Source of the DNA: Mesonia sp. K7
GTDB lineage: Bacteria > Bacteroidota > Bacteroidia > Flavobacteriales > Flavobacteriaceae
DNA: 64,000 bases
NCBI RefSeq assembly: GCF_003233725.1
Contig: NZ_QKQV01000009.1
Coordinates: 46,165 to 110,164, forward strand
Direction of reading: 5' to 3'
The notes beneath the pieces were generated by a model. That model was not told the DNA's origin and did no database searches. It worked only from the letters and a program-made list of their open reading frames with translations. This document shows positions 48,884-57,988 of this stretch, piece after piece; the first letter of the stretch is position 1; each line of letters starts with the position of its first letter. Made by a program: the position numbers and the translations under genes.

Positions 48884-51067
48884 TTATAAGTTTTCTTTAA
48901 TAAAATTGGTCATTTTGGTATAGAGGTGCAATCGTGTGTTGCCTCCGTAAATACCGTGGTTTTTATCTGGATAGATCGCCCAATCAAACTGTTTGTTGGC
49001 TTGTATTAAAGCATCAATCATTTGCATGGTATTTTGTACGTGTACATTATCATCGGCACTTCCGTGGACAATTAAATATGCCCCTTTGAGTTTATCGACG
49101 TGATTGATTGGCGAATTGTCATCATATCCCGAAGCATTTTCTTGCGGAGTCGTCATGTATCTTTCGGTGTAAATGGTATCGTAAAAACGCCAGCTCGTTA
49201 CCGGAGCAACTGCAATAGCCATTTTAAAAACATCATTGCCTTTTAGAATCGCATTGGAAGACATAAAACCACCGTAACTCCAACCCCATATTCCGATACG
49301 GTTTTCGTCGATATAACTTCTTTCGCCTAATTCTTTGGCAGCATCAATCTGATCTTCGAGTTCGTACTTCCCTAATTCTTTCTGCGTAAGTTTTTTGAAA
49401 TCGGCTCCTTTAAAACCAGTTCCTCTTCCATCAACACAAACGACTACGTAACCTTCATTTGCTAATAATTGATACCAATAATCGTTGGTTGAAAAATAGG
49501 TGTTGCTTACCGATTGCGAACCTGGACCAGAATACTGGTACATGAGCATAGGGTATTTTTTATTTTCATCAAAATCAGTAGGTTTGATCATCCACATGTT
49601 CAAATCGTTTCCATTGATGTGAATAGTTGAAAATTCTTTTCGCGAGAAACCATAAGCTTTATTATGCTCTAACAATGCTTGGTTATCTTTTATTTTACGT
49701 ACTACTTTTCCGTTATCAGAACTTACCAATGTAAACTCATTTGGTGTTGTGGCATTTGAAAAGGTGTTGATAAAGTAGGTGAAATCAGCACTAAAATCGG
49801 CATCGTTGGTTCCCGTTTTTTGGGTGAGTTTTGCCTTATTTTTCCCATTGGCACGAATGCTAAACACATCACGGTTAATACTTCCGTTTTCGGTACTTTG
49901 GTAAAAAATACGCCCTGTTTTTTTATCAAAACCGTAATACTGTGTCACTTCCCAATCACCAGCAGTCACTTGATTGATCAGTTTTCCGTTTTTATCGTAA
50001 TGGTAAATGTGATTCCAACCGTCTTTTTCGCTCGTCCAGATAAAACTATTGTCGTTTAAAAAAGTAAGATTGTCGGTTACATCGATATAAGCCTTGTTTT
50101 TTTCAGAAAGTACGGTTTTACTCTGATTTGTTTTGGTATCTACAAACACCAAATCAAGTTCGTTTTGGTGACGATTCATCAAATGTACACTCAACACATT
50201 ATCGTCATTGGTCCATTTGATTCTCGGGATGTATTCATACTCTTTTGCAAACGCTACTTCGTTGGTCTTTTTTGCTTCTAAATCGTGAATAAACAAACGC
50301 ACTTCAGCATTTTTCTCTCCCGCTTTTGGGTATTTAAAAACGTGTTGCCCAGGATATAATTGATTACCGTAGCTTCCGTACATATCCATCGAAAACTCCG
50401 GAACTTCGGTTTCGTCAAAACGTAAATAGGCAATTTTATCTCCTGTTTTATTCCAAGCAAAAGCCCTTACAAAAGCAAATTCTTCTTCGTAAACCCAATC
50501 GGTTACACCATTGATGATTTTATTTACCACACCATCTTTAGTGATTTGATGTGTATTTCCATTGCCTAAATCTTTTACATAAATATTATTTTCGAAGACA
50601 TAAGCTACTTTCGAACCATCTGGCGAAAACTGTGGTGACTGTACTTTTTCATCGGCCACTTTGGTCACTTTTTTAGAAGCAATATCATACACAAAATAAA
50701 CACCTTTAGAAGATCTTCTAAAAATAGGTTCAACATCAGTACCTATTAACATTTTGTTTTCATCATCACTTAAGGCATAGGTTTGCATATAAGTGATTTC
50801 TTTTACTTCATTACTAGAAATAAGCGTTCTGGTCTTTTTTCCTGTTTCGTAGCTGTAAACATCTACGCTTAAATTTCTAGTACTTCTATCAAAATTTTGG
50901 ACGGCATACTCTTTTCCGTTGTCTAATGATCGTAGTGATTGCAAGTACTCTTGTTGAAACTCTCCCGACCATATCTCTCCTAACGTAACTTTTTTATTTT
51001 GAGCCTGTAAAAGATAAAAACTAAGGAATAAAAAAAGAAAGGAAGGATAGATTACCGATTTTTTCAT
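48884..51067 (-). CDS. Dipeptidyl peptidase IV-like S9 serine peptidase
   Basis: This 727-residue exported enzyme has a signal peptide at about 1-22 (LLQAQ). A beta-propeller spans about 40-490, containing the double-Glu motif WVYEEEF (191-197) that binds the substrate N-terminus, as in DPP IV. The alpha/beta-hydrolase domain has GWSYGGF (Ser597), HGSADDNVH (Asp672 or 673) and KNHGIYGG (His704). It releases X-Pro (or X-Ala) dipeptides in the periplasm. The two POT genes follow at once, so release and uptake are coupled. Confidence 0.94.
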   Translation of the reverse strand: MKKSVIYPSFLFLFLSFYLLQAQNKKVTLGEIWSGEFQQEYLQSLRSLDNGKEYAVQNFDRSTRNLSVDVYSYETGKKTRTLISSNEVKEITYMQTYALSDDENKMLIGTDVEPIFRRSSKGVYFVYDIASKKVTKVADEKVQSPQFSPDGSKVAYVFENNIYVKDLGNGNTHQITKDGVVNKIINGVTDWVYEEEFAFVRAFAWNKTGDKIAYLRFDETEVPEFSMDMYGSYGNQLYPGQHVFKYPKAGEKNAEVRLFIHDLEAKKTNEVAFAKEYEYIPRIKWTNDDNVLSVHLMNRHQNELDLVFVDTKTNQSKTVLSEKNKAYIDVTDNLTFLNDNSFIWTSEKDGWNHIYHYDKNGKLINQVTAGDWEVTQYYGFDKKTGRIFYQSTENGSINRDVFSIRANGKNKAKLTQKTGTNDADFSADFTYFINTFSNATTPNEFTLVSSDNGKVVRKIKDNQALLEHNKAYGFSRKEFSTIHINGNDLNMWMIKPTDFDENKKYPMLMYQYSGPGSQSVSNTYFSTNDYWYQLLANEGYVVVCVDGRGTGFKGADFKKLTQKELGKYELEDQIDAAKELGERSYIDENRIGIWGWSYGGFMSSNAILKGNDVFKMAIAVAPVTSWRFYDTIYTERYMTTPQENASGYDDNSPINHVDKLKGAYLIVHGSADDNVHVQNTMQMIDALIQANKQFDWAIYPDKNHGIYGGNTRLHLYTKMTNFIKENL

Positions 51068-51213
51068 AAAGGTTTAAATTTTCAAATTTCAAGTTTACTA
51101 AAATTTCCTTAAAAACAGGTAATTTTGTGTGTTAAATACTAAGGAATTGTTAATAAATGAACCCGGCTTAGAAGTGAAAAAATAAATTTTAAGCTGAATA
51201 AAACCGCAAATTG

Positions 51214-51221
51214 TATCTTTG
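51214..51221 (+). promoter_or_regulatory. -7 box TATCTTTG of the HMG-CoA reductase gene
   Basis: This exact TAnnTTTG match lies 21 bases before ATG 51243. It supports starting the gene there rather than at the TTG 51219, which lies inside the box. The rest of the 51068-51242 gap is AT-rich and without further features. Confidence 0.55.
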
Positions 51222-51242
51222 CCCAACAGATTTTCGTTTTTT

Positions 51243-52568
51243 ATGAAAGAGATTACCGGATTTTCAAAATTCAACAAACAACAAAAGATAGATTGGCTTA
51301 CCCAAACTTTTTTTAACGATAGTGAAAAAGCCCAGAAAATATTAAAGCAGTATTGGAACGAAGACCAGAAACTCCAAAAACTGCACGACGAGTTTACCGA
51401 AAATACCCTCAGCAATTTTTATTTGCCTTTTGGGATCGCTCCCAATTTTCTCATCAACGGAAACTTTCACACGTTGCCGATGACCATCGAAGAAAGTTCA
51501 GTAATTGCTGCCGCCAGTAATGCGGCTAAATTCTGGAGCAAACGTGGTGGTTTTTCTGCTAAAGTAAAAAACACGACCAAAATTGGTCACGTACATTTCT
51601 TTTTTTACGGAAACCCTGAAGCCTTGGCTACTTTTTTCGAAGAAACAAAGCCAGCCATTATCGAAACCTTAAAACCCATTACCGAAAACATGGAGAAAAG
51701 GGGTGGTGGTTTGCTTTCGTTGGCTCTGATCGATAAAACCAACGCCTTAGAAAATTATTATCAAATCGAAGCGAAATTTGAGACTTTAGATGCCATGGGC
51801 GCCAATTTCATCAACACTTGTTTAGAAGAAATTGCTGCAAAACTTTACCAAGAAGCCAAAAACAGTTTCGGCTATACCGATGAACAACCCTTGCTTAAAA
51901 TTAGCATGAGTATTTTGTCTAATTATGTACCGGAATGTATCGCTTACGCGGAAGTAAACTATCCGGCAGATCAGTTGCTAGACGACAAAGAAAGTTCGCT
52001 TAAGTTTGCCCAGGATTTTGTAAAAGCCGTACAAATTGCAAAAGTTGAACCTTACCGAGCTGTCACACACAACAAAGGCATTATGAATGGGATTGATGCT
52101 GTTGTTTTAGCTACCGGAAACGATTTTAGAGCCGTAGAAGCTGGCGTTCACGCTTATGCTTCGCGTAACGGAAGTTACAGCAGCTTGACACAAGCCCGTA
52201 TCGAAAACAATCAATTTATATTTTCAATAGAAATCCCTTTGGCTCTGGGAACCGTTGGTGGCTTAACGAGTTTACATCCGTTGGTTAAATTGGCTTTAGA
52301 AATGTTGGGCAACCCAACCGCAAAACAGTTGATGCAAATTGTTGCTGTCGCTGGGTTGGCACAAAATTTTGCCGCCGTAAAGTCTTTGATTACTACGGGA
52401 ATTCAAGAAGGACATATGAAAATGCACCTGATGAATATTTTAAACCAGTTTGAGGCAACCGAGAGCGAAAAAAACACTATTGTCAAACTTTTTGAAAGCA
52501 GACCTGTTTCTCACAGTTCGGTAGTAGAAGCTTTAGAAAATTTACGTAATGAACAAAAAGTGCTTTAG
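51243..52568 (+). CDS. mvaA: Hydroxymethylglutaryl-CoA reductase, class II
   Basis: This 441-residue enzyme interconverts HMG-CoA and mevalonate. Class II features include ESSVIAAASNAAKFW (about 78-92), MGANFINTCLEEIA, RAVTHNKGIMNGIDAVVLATGND (split: THNKGIMNGID and VVLATGND) and the GTVGGLTSLHPLVK nucleotide part. HMSHSS-like SRPVSHSSVVEAL at the C-terminus carries the catalytic His. With the next gene it indicates a mevalonate route to isoprenoids, as in Flavobacteriia. It overlaps the GHMP kinase start by 20 bases. Confidence 0.93.
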   Translation: MKEITGFSKFNKQQKIDWLTQTFFNDSEKAQKILKQYWNEDQKLQKLHDEFTENTLSNFYLPFGIAPNFLINGNFHTLPMTIEESSVIAAASNAAKFWSKRGGFSAKVKNTTKIGHVHFFFYGNPEALATFFEETKPAIIETLKPITENMEKRGGGLLSLALIDKTNALENYYQIEAKFETLDAMGANFINTCLEEIAAKLYQEAKNSFGYTDEQPLLKISMSILSNYVPECIAYAEVNYPADQLLDDKESSLKFAQDFVKAVQIAKVEPYRAVTHNKGIMNGIDAVVLATGNDFRAVEAGVHAYASRNGSYSSLTQARIENNQFIFSIEIPLALGTVGGLTSLHPLVKLALEMLGNPTAKQLMQIVAVAGLAQNFAAVKSLITTGIQEGHMKMHLMNILNQFEATESEKNTIVKLFESRPVSHSSVVEALENLRNEQKVL

Positions 52569-53469
52569 AGCCAATGGCAAATTATTGCTTACCGCAGAAT
52601 ATTTGGTGTTAGACCATGCTAAAGCCATTGCCTTGCCTACAAAATTGGGGCAAACGCTTGAAGTAGAAATGCTTAAAGACCAATTTATCATTTGGGAAAG
52701 TTTTTTACCCCAACAACAAAAATGGAATTCGGCAACTTTTAAGATTTCATCACAAACAATAGAAATTGAAAGCGAAAAAAATGAGTTTTCGCTTCAGCTA
52801 CAACAAATACTTCAAGTACTTTTAGATGCCAAGCCTATTCTTTTCCGTGAAAAAGGTTATCATTTTACCACACATTTAGAATTTGACAAAAACTGGGGAC
52901 TTGGCTCTTCATCTACACTCATCTACAATTTGGCAACTTGGGCCAACATCAACCCCTATCTTTTGTTGGAAAAAACTTTTGGAGGAAGTGGTTATGATAT
53001 CGCTTGCGCTGGAATAGATCAACCTATTTTCTACCAACGAAATGGCATACAACCAAAAATTGAAGTGACTGAGTTTAGACCAAATTTTTCTGATCAATTG
53101 TTTTTTGTGTACCTCAATCAAAAAAAGAATAGTCGGGAAGCCATAAAGCATTATCAGCAATTAGATGCAAGGACGAAGCAAGAGGCAATCACAAAAATCA
53201 ATCGTATTTCTGAAGAGGTTTTAAGCCCTGTACTTGCTTTGAGCGAATTTGAAAACCTGATCACACAGCACGAAATCATTCTCTCAGAGGTTTTGGAACT
53301 TCCAACCATCAAGCAACAGCTCTTTTCTGATTACCCAAAAGCGATTAAAAGTCTTGGTGCTTGGGGCGGCGATTTTATCCTGGCTACGGGTAATCAAGAA
53401 CAACAATCTTATTTTATTAAGAAAGGTTACCATACTGTAATTCCTTTTAAGGAAATGATTCTATTATGA
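52549..53469 (+). CDS. GYDIA-type GHMP kinase
   Basis: This 306-residue GHMP kinase has GKLLLTAEYLVLDHAKAIALP (split: AEYLVLDHAKA) at the N-terminus, the ATP loop NWGLGSSSTL (115-124) and GYDIA (149-153) that names the family. The C-terminal motif is LGAWGGDFILATG (about 281-293). It probably phosphorylates mevalonate or a mevalonate phosphate; adjacency to the HMG-CoA reductase gene, overlapping by 20 bases, supports this. A short ORF follows with an ATGA overlap. Confidence 0.9.
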   Translation: MNKKCFRANGKLLLTAEYLVLDHAKAIALPTKLGQTLEVEMLKDQFIIWESFLPQQQKWNSATFKISSQTIEIESEKNEFSLQLQQILQVLLDAKPILFREKGYHFTTHLEFDKNWGLGSSSTLIYNLATWANINPYLLLEKTFGGSGYDIACAGIDQPIFYQRNGIQPKIEVTEFRPNFSDQLFFVYLNQKKNSREAIKHYQQLDARTKQEAITKINRISEEVLSPVLALSEFENLITQHEIILSEVLELPTIKQQLFSDYPKAIKSLGAWGGDFILATGNQEQQSYFIKKGYHTVIPFKEMILL

Positions 53470-53585
53470 AGGTTATCATCGAACCACATTTAAAACAACG
53501 CATAGGTATTCAAAATAGCAAGGTAAGGTTTCAAGGTTGTCAAGCTGTTAGGCACGATGATCATATTCATCTACAGGTAAAATAA
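53466..53585 (+). CDS. Possible 39-residue protein coupled to the GHMP kinase
   Basis: An ORF starts at ATG 53466, sharing ATGA with the stop of the kinase gene, and runs 39 codons to TAA 53585. It reads MKVIIEPHLKQRIG and continues with a Cys-containing middle and a HDDHIHLQVK tail. It was not recognised. Coupled overlap, and a strong terminator only a few bases after the stop, argue for a real coding sequence, but length alone would allow chance. Confidence 0.4.
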   Translation: MKVIIEPHLKQRIGIQNSKVRFQGCQAVRHDDHIHLQVK

Positions 53586-53590
53586 GTGCA

Positions 53591-53622
53591 TAAAAAATTC
53601 CGCTTAAAGCGGAATTTTTTAT
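53591..53622. terminator. Bidirectional terminator
   Basis: The stem aaaaaattccgct / agcggaatttttt with a 3-base loop lies between the kinase operon and the convergent PpiD-like gene. Confidence 0.88.
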
Positions 53623-53645
53623 ATTTCTATACACAAAGTCTTCTA

Positions 53646-55760
53646 TTAATAGAAAGTAGCTCTGTTATCTTCTATTTCTGCGCTCGATTTTAAAGCTTCT
53701 AAAAGTCTATTTACCGCTTTGCCAGCTTGTTCTTTAGACTTTCTGTTGGCGATTGTTTTATAGGTGTCTAATTTTGTTGCTTCGGTTTTGTTGGTTACTT
53801 CCACGACAAAAACTCCTTTTTCACCTTGTATAGGTTTGCTTACTTTCCCTTTTGGCATATAGAAAGCTGTTCCTACGACTTTTGGTTCGTTGGTAGAGCC
53901 TGGTAGAACAGGATTAGACATATTTACTTGTGAAGCGGTTTGAACGCTCACTCCATTCACAGAAGCGATCTCACCCAAAGTTTTTGAAGTATCTATCTTT
54001 TTAATAATGGCTTCGGCTTGTTTTTCTTTTCTGATGATTGGTGTAACCGTTGGTGAAGCACTTTCTACACTCATCAAGCCTTTCTTGTTTTTAGCGGTAA
54101 CTTGTGCCACGACATAACCATTACTAAGGTCAAAACGGCTTACATCACCCACTTCGGTATCTTCGTTAAATGCCCATTTAACAATACCTCTTTGATTACC
54201 AATACCTGGGAAAGATTCGTCCATTGCTTTGATGTCTTTTACCGGTCTTACTTCATAACTATTCTTTTTTGCTTCATCGGTAAAACTTCCTTCTTTGGCT
54301 GCAATTTCAAACTTGGTTGTCGTTGCAAACAAATCATTGGTTGTTTCTTCTGAAGGTTCAATTTCTTTTGCGATAGTCGCTACCTGAATTGCTTTTTGGA
54401 CATTCTTTCTCTCCTGGATGTTTACAATGTGGTAACCATATTCCATTTCTATAACCCCATAATCATTACTTTCGGTATCGAAAATGTAATCCATAAATTT
54501 TGAAGAAGACACGTTTCTATAGTTTACCCAACCTAATTCACCATTTTTAGCTTTTGTTGAACTATCGTCGGTGTAAGTAGTCGCCAAGGTACCAAATTGC
54601 TCTTTGTCTTTTTTGATGACCGTTAACAAGCTATCGGCTAATTTTTCTGCTTGTTCTTTAGTTCTCGTTACTTCTTGGCTCACTGGGCTGCCTTCAAAAG
54701 CCAATAAAATGTGTCTTACTTGTACCGAATCTGGAATTTGTTTTACATCGGTTACTTTTACCGCCTTCCAGAAATTTTGGTCTCTGTATGATCCGTAAGT
54801 TTCGCCTTGAGCAGTTTCAAAAATTCTATCTGCATTTTCCGTTGGCAACTCATCTTTAAACAAATAACGCTCTTCGTATGGCAAATCTGAATTTTCTGCA
54901 ATATATTGCTCTAAGTTCTCTGTCGTTCTGAAACCTTTTACGTCTTCGTTTATCTTTGAAACTTCATTAAACTCTTTTCTGTCGTTCAAGAGTTTTTCCA
55001 ATTCAGCTTTGGTGTCATTCTCGTCTTTCGTAGAAGCAGTTTCCTCAAAAAATACATATTGAATATCTCTTGTTGCCTCAACTTCGTATTTCTCTTTATG
55101 GTCGTTTAAATAGGCTTGGATATCGTCTTTACTTACCTCAATCTCACCAGCACTTTCATAAGGAACCATCACAAAGTTAAAGTTCACTTTGTCGTTTTCC
55201 ATTTTATGGATTTGCTCCCCTTCGATAAGCGTTGCGCCAACACCTGCACGCACCATATTGTAATAAATACGCGATTTTGCTTGGTTTTCGATGTTCTTTT
55301 CTACGTTCTTCCACTGCTCGTAGGCTTGCGGAGAAGTCGCTTCTAAATTGGCTACATATTCTTTTACCTTTCCTAGATCGAAAAAGCCTTCGTTGTTCAT
55401 AAACTCCGGACTGTTTCCAAATTGTTGCTCTAAAGCCTCGTTGATTTGGTCTTCCCCAACCTGAATTCCTAATTCATCTATTTGCTCGTCTAACAAGGTT
55501 TGGTTGAGTTGTGCATTCCAAACTTGGTTGACTGCCTGAGCTGTGGTCATGCTTCCGCCAGAATTTTGCTGGTAAGCCTCTACTCTTGCCGCAAAATCTT
55601 TCTGACTAATTTCTTCACCATTAATGGTTGCAATGTTGTTTTGTGTTTTGGTAAACCCACCACTTCTAATCACATCGGCCAACACAAAAGAGAAAAGCGC
55701 CAATGCAATAATGATAATTAAGAAAACCGAACGTTGTCTTATTTTATTTAATACTGCCAT
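53646..55760 (-). CDS. ppiD: PpiD/SurA-like peptidyl-prolyl isomerase
   Basis: This 704-residue protein is anchored by one N-terminal helix (about 12-31, FLIIIIALALFSFVLADVI). SurA-type N-terminal helices follow (about 30-170: INGEEISQKDFAARVEAYQQ). A parvulin domain is at about 340-450 (VRHILLAFEGSP, NGELGWVNYRNVSS, EYGYHIVNI). The long C-terminal part resembles PpiD. It helps fold exported and outer-membrane proteins at the periplasmic face. It ends the envelope run that begins with coaX. Confidence 0.92.
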   Translation of the reverse strand: MAVLNKIRQRSVFLIIIIALALFSFVLADVIRSGGFTKTQNNIATINGEEISQKDFAARVEAYQQNSGGSMTTAQAVNQVWNAQLNQTLLDEQIDELGIQVGEDQINEALEQQFGNSPEFMNNEGFFDLGKVKEYVANLEATSPQAYEQWKNVEKNIENQAKSRIYYNMVRAGVGATLIEGEQIHKMENDKVNFNFVMVPYESAGEIEVSKDDIQAYLNDHKEKYEVEATRDIQYVFFEETASTKDENDTKAELEKLLNDRKEFNEVSKINEDVKGFRTTENLEQYIAENSDLPYEERYLFKDELPTENADRIFETAQGETYGSYRDQNFWKAVKVTDVKQIPDSVQVRHILLAFEGSPVSQEVTRTKEQAEKLADSLLTVIKKDKEQFGTLATTYTDDSSTKAKNGELGWVNYRNVSSSKFMDYIFDTESNDYGVIEMEYGYHIVNIQERKNVQKAIQVATIAKEIEPSEETTNDLFATTTKFEIAAKEGSFTDEAKKNSYEVRPVKDIKAMDESFPGIGNQRGIVKWAFNEDTEVGDVSRFDLSNGYVVAQVTAKNKKGLMSVESASPTVTPIIRKEKQAEAIIKKIDTSKTLGEIASVNGVSVQTASQVNMSNPVLPGSTNEPKVVGTAFYMPKGKVSKPIQGEKGVFVVEVTNKTEATKLDTYKTIANRKSKEQAGKAVNRLLEALKSSAEIEDNRATFY

Positions 55761-55908
55761 CGTATAACTGGTTATTTTATAATTTTATACAGAACTCAAA
55801 ATGAGTTTAGTGGGCGAAAATAAGATAATTGTAAAAATTATAAAATTATTTTGGTAGAAAAAATTGGTTTATTTTGGGTTATAATTCACAAGTAATAAAA
55901 TTAGTTTT

Positions 55909-55940
55909 CATTGAGATCCTGAATCAAGTTAAGGATGACA
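55909..55940. repeat. Degenerate palindromic intergenic repeat (GATCCTGAA type)
   Basis: GAGATCCTGAATCAAGTT followed by AAGGATGACA is an imperfect palindrome (ATCCTgaA / TTaAGGAT). It is of the kind common between genes of marine Flavobacteria. It lies between the CBS-domain gene and the PpiD-like gene; the rest of that gap is AT-rich. Confidence 0.45.
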
Positions 55941-55944
55941 AATA

Positions 55945-57231
55945 TCAATCCTTTATCTTTTGTACTTGTACCAATTCTATTTTTGAAGAAGATACTTCCA
56001 GAATCTGGATTTTATAGTTTTCGATATAGACCAAACCATCTTTTTCTGGGATTTCTTCGGTGTGGTGTACAATCATTCCCGAAAGTGTTTCGTAATGATC
56101 TCCTTCAGGTAAATCGAGTTTGTAAGTATCGTTGATGTAATCTACTTCCAGGCGAGCAGAAAACTTAAACGTGTTTTCACTCATTTTCTCTTCGATATAC
56201 GCCTCGCTATCGTGTTCATCTTCTATTTCGCCAAAAAGTTCTTCTACAATATCTTCTACGGTCATCATTCCGCTGGTTCCGCCATATTCGTCGATGACCA
56301 CCGCAATACTTCTTCGTTTTTTGGTCAGCAAATCGAGTACTTTATTGATGAGCATGGTTTCTGGCACATAAACTACCGAATGCATCATCGAGCGGATATC
56401 TTTGGGCTTTTTAAATAAATCGAACGAATGGACATACCCGATAATATCATCGTTGGTTTCTTTAAAAACCAATATTTTGCTTAATCCGGTCTGGGTGAAG
56501 ATTTTGGTAAGGTTCTCTGGAGTTTCATTCAGGTTGACCGCAATAATTTCCGTTCGCGGAATCATTACTTCACGGGCTTTGATATCAAAAAATTCCAGTG
56601 CATTTTTAAAAATCTGTATCTCGGAGTCTATTTTTTCGGTTTCTTGGGCGCCATCCATCTGCTCGTTGATGTAATTGCCCAATTCTACTTTAGAAAAAGC
56701 CAATTGCACTTCGTCGCCTTTGGTTTTAAAAAACAACTTTAACACCATATCAGAAACCCAAATGATAAAGCTCGAGATAAAGCTAAACAGGATGTAAAAG
56801 AAATAAGCAGGAAGCGCAAAAATCTTTAAAAAGGTATTGGCATATATCTGAAAAAACACTTTAGGCAAAAATTCTGCCGTCATCAAAATCACTAAAGTGG
56901 AAATGAGCGTTTGCGTAAAAATAAGTCCGTCGGTAACGAGGTAATGCAAAATATTGTTTTCCACCGGAAGGTAAGAGCCCAACCAATTTACCAATAAATC
57001 GCCCATAAAAAATCCGTAAACCACCAAAGCGATATTATTGCCCACCAACATGGTTGCAATAAATTTGGAAGGTTTTTTGGTAAGTCTTGCTAAAATTTTT
57101 GAGATAAAACTATTCTGTTTTTTCTCTATCTCGATGTGTATTTTATTGGAGGATACATAGGCAATTTCCATCCCGGAAAAAAATGCCGAAAGGATAAGGC
57201 TACAAATAATTATGACAACCTCAACATCCAT
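55945..57231 (-). CDS. CNNM/CorC-type transporter-associated protein (DUF21-CBS-CorC_HlyC)
   Basis: This 428-residue inner-membrane protein has a DUF21/CNNM domain with four helices (about 1-175: SAFFSGMEIAYVSSNKIHIE, LVGNNIALVVYGF). Two CBS repeats (about 205-330: IPRTEIIAVNLNETPENL, VIDEYGGTSGMMTVEDIVEEL) and a C-terminal CorC_HlyC domain follow. The family includes Mg/Co exporters and flavobacterial GldE; GldE is possible, but no other gliding gene is adjacent. Its start overlaps the preceding small gene's stop by one base (TAATG). Confidence 0.88.
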   Translation of the reverse strand: MDVEVVIIICSLILSAFFSGMEIAYVSSNKIHIEIEKKQNSFISKILARLTKKPSKFIATMLVGNNIALVVYGFFMGDLLVNWLGSYLPVENNILHYLVTDGLIFTQTLISTLVILMTAEFLPKVFFQIYANTFLKIFALPAYFFYILFSFISSFIIWVSDMVLKLFFKTKGDEVQLAFSKVELGNYINEQMDGAQETEKIDSEIQIFKNALEFFDIKAREVMIPRTEIIAVNLNETPENLTKIFTQTGLSKILVFKETNDDIIGYVHSFDLFKKPKDIRSMMHSVVYVPETMLINKVLDLLTKKRRSIAVVIDEYGGTSGMMTVEDIVEELFGEIEDEHDSEAYIEEKMSENTFKFSARLEVDYINDTYKLDLPEGDHYETLSGMIVHHTEEIPEKDGLVYIENYKIQILEVSSSKIELVQVQKIKD

Positions 57232-57428
57232 TATTGGTCTTTATTACGCTCTTCCATTTTTCTTCTAAAATTACGTTTGAAAAAAAACATAAAAATAGCA
57301 ACCGCTACAAAAGCAAAACATAAATAAGCGTGACTTCTATCGGTCGACCAACTGGTAATGGCTTCGTAAGTGAAAAGTGCTGCTATAAAAAGGTATGCGT
57401 ATTCGAAATACTTGTATAATTTTTTCAT
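57231..57428 (-). CDS. Small membrane protein of unknown function
   Basis: This 65-residue protein has two membrane helices (about 8-25 and 35-50) and a basic C-terminus (FKRNFRRKMEERNKDQ). It overlaps lptC by four bases (ATGA) and the next gene by one base, so it is translated as part of the same operon. It was not recognised. Its position next to lptC suggests a role in outer-membrane building. Confidence 0.75.
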   Translation of the reverse strand: MKKLYKYFEYAYLFIAALFTYEAITSWSTDRSHAYLCFAFVAVAIFMFFFKRNFRRKMEERNKDQ

Positions 57429-57988
57429 TCAGGTTCTTCGTTTATAATTTGTACACCCACGTTTGAGCGTGAGCTAAATTTATCAAATTTTTCATTGGCA
57501 TCAAAACCTTTGCCGTCGTTTAAAGCACCATTATTGAGACGGATATTATAATCGATATCCGAAAAGACCCAACTGTGGGTTTGGTCCCAATACAATTGTT
57601 GTGCTTTTAAGATGGTACTGTCTGCTGTAGTGACAACCACATTGCCCTGCAAATCTACCAAATTGGTGTTTTGATACATCATGGCATAATCGGCTTTGAT
57701 GGTATTTTTTTTGCCTTGGTCATCGAAAAAATCGACTTCAAGACCTTCTGGAAATTCGCGATAAGCAAATTCTAATTGCGAGAAATCATGAGTTACTTTT
57801 GAGCGTAAATTGGCTTTGACGTAACCACTATCGGTATAAAAAAGATTGATGTGTTTACCAACAGTTTGCGGCGTGAGCATTTCTTCATCCCACTTTCGCA
57901 TTTGTTTGAGTTTATCTTGACAAGAAAAAAGAATTGCCACACTACAAAGTGTGACAATTCTAAAAATATATGTATGTAACTTAAACAT
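57425..57988 (-). CDS. lptC: LptC-family LPS export protein
   Basis: This 187-residue exported lipoprotein-like protein (LFSCQDK, Cys23) has a beta-jellyroll. FYTDSGYVKANLRSKVTHDF, MYQNTNLVDLQGNVVVTTAD and LKAQQLYWDQTHSWVFSD are LptC signatures. LptC passes lipopolysaccharide from the LptBFG pump to LptA. The lipid anchor replaces the usual N-terminal helix, as often in Bacteroidota. It overlaps the TPR gene by one base (TAATG). Confidence 0.88.
   Translation of the reverse strand: MFKLHTYIFRIVTLCSVAILFSCQDKLKQMRKWDEEMLTPQTVGKHINLFYTDSGYVKANLRSKVTHDFSQLEFAYREFPEGLEVDFFDDQGKKNTIKADYAMMYQNTNLVDLQGNVVVTTADSTILKAQQLYWDQTHSWVFSDIDYNIRLNNGALNDGKGFDANEKFDKFSSRSNVGVQIINEEPE

Noticed and set aside
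51110..51170. TTAAC-type words upstream of the dipeptidyl peptidase gene as a third Pho-box array
   Set aside because: On the minus strand the spacing is 18 bases, not a multiple of 11, and the words between do not match.
55945..57231. A gliding-motility gldE call for the DUF21/CBS protein
   Set aside because: Length would fit, but the family is broad and no gliding gene is adjacent, so the name was not assigned.
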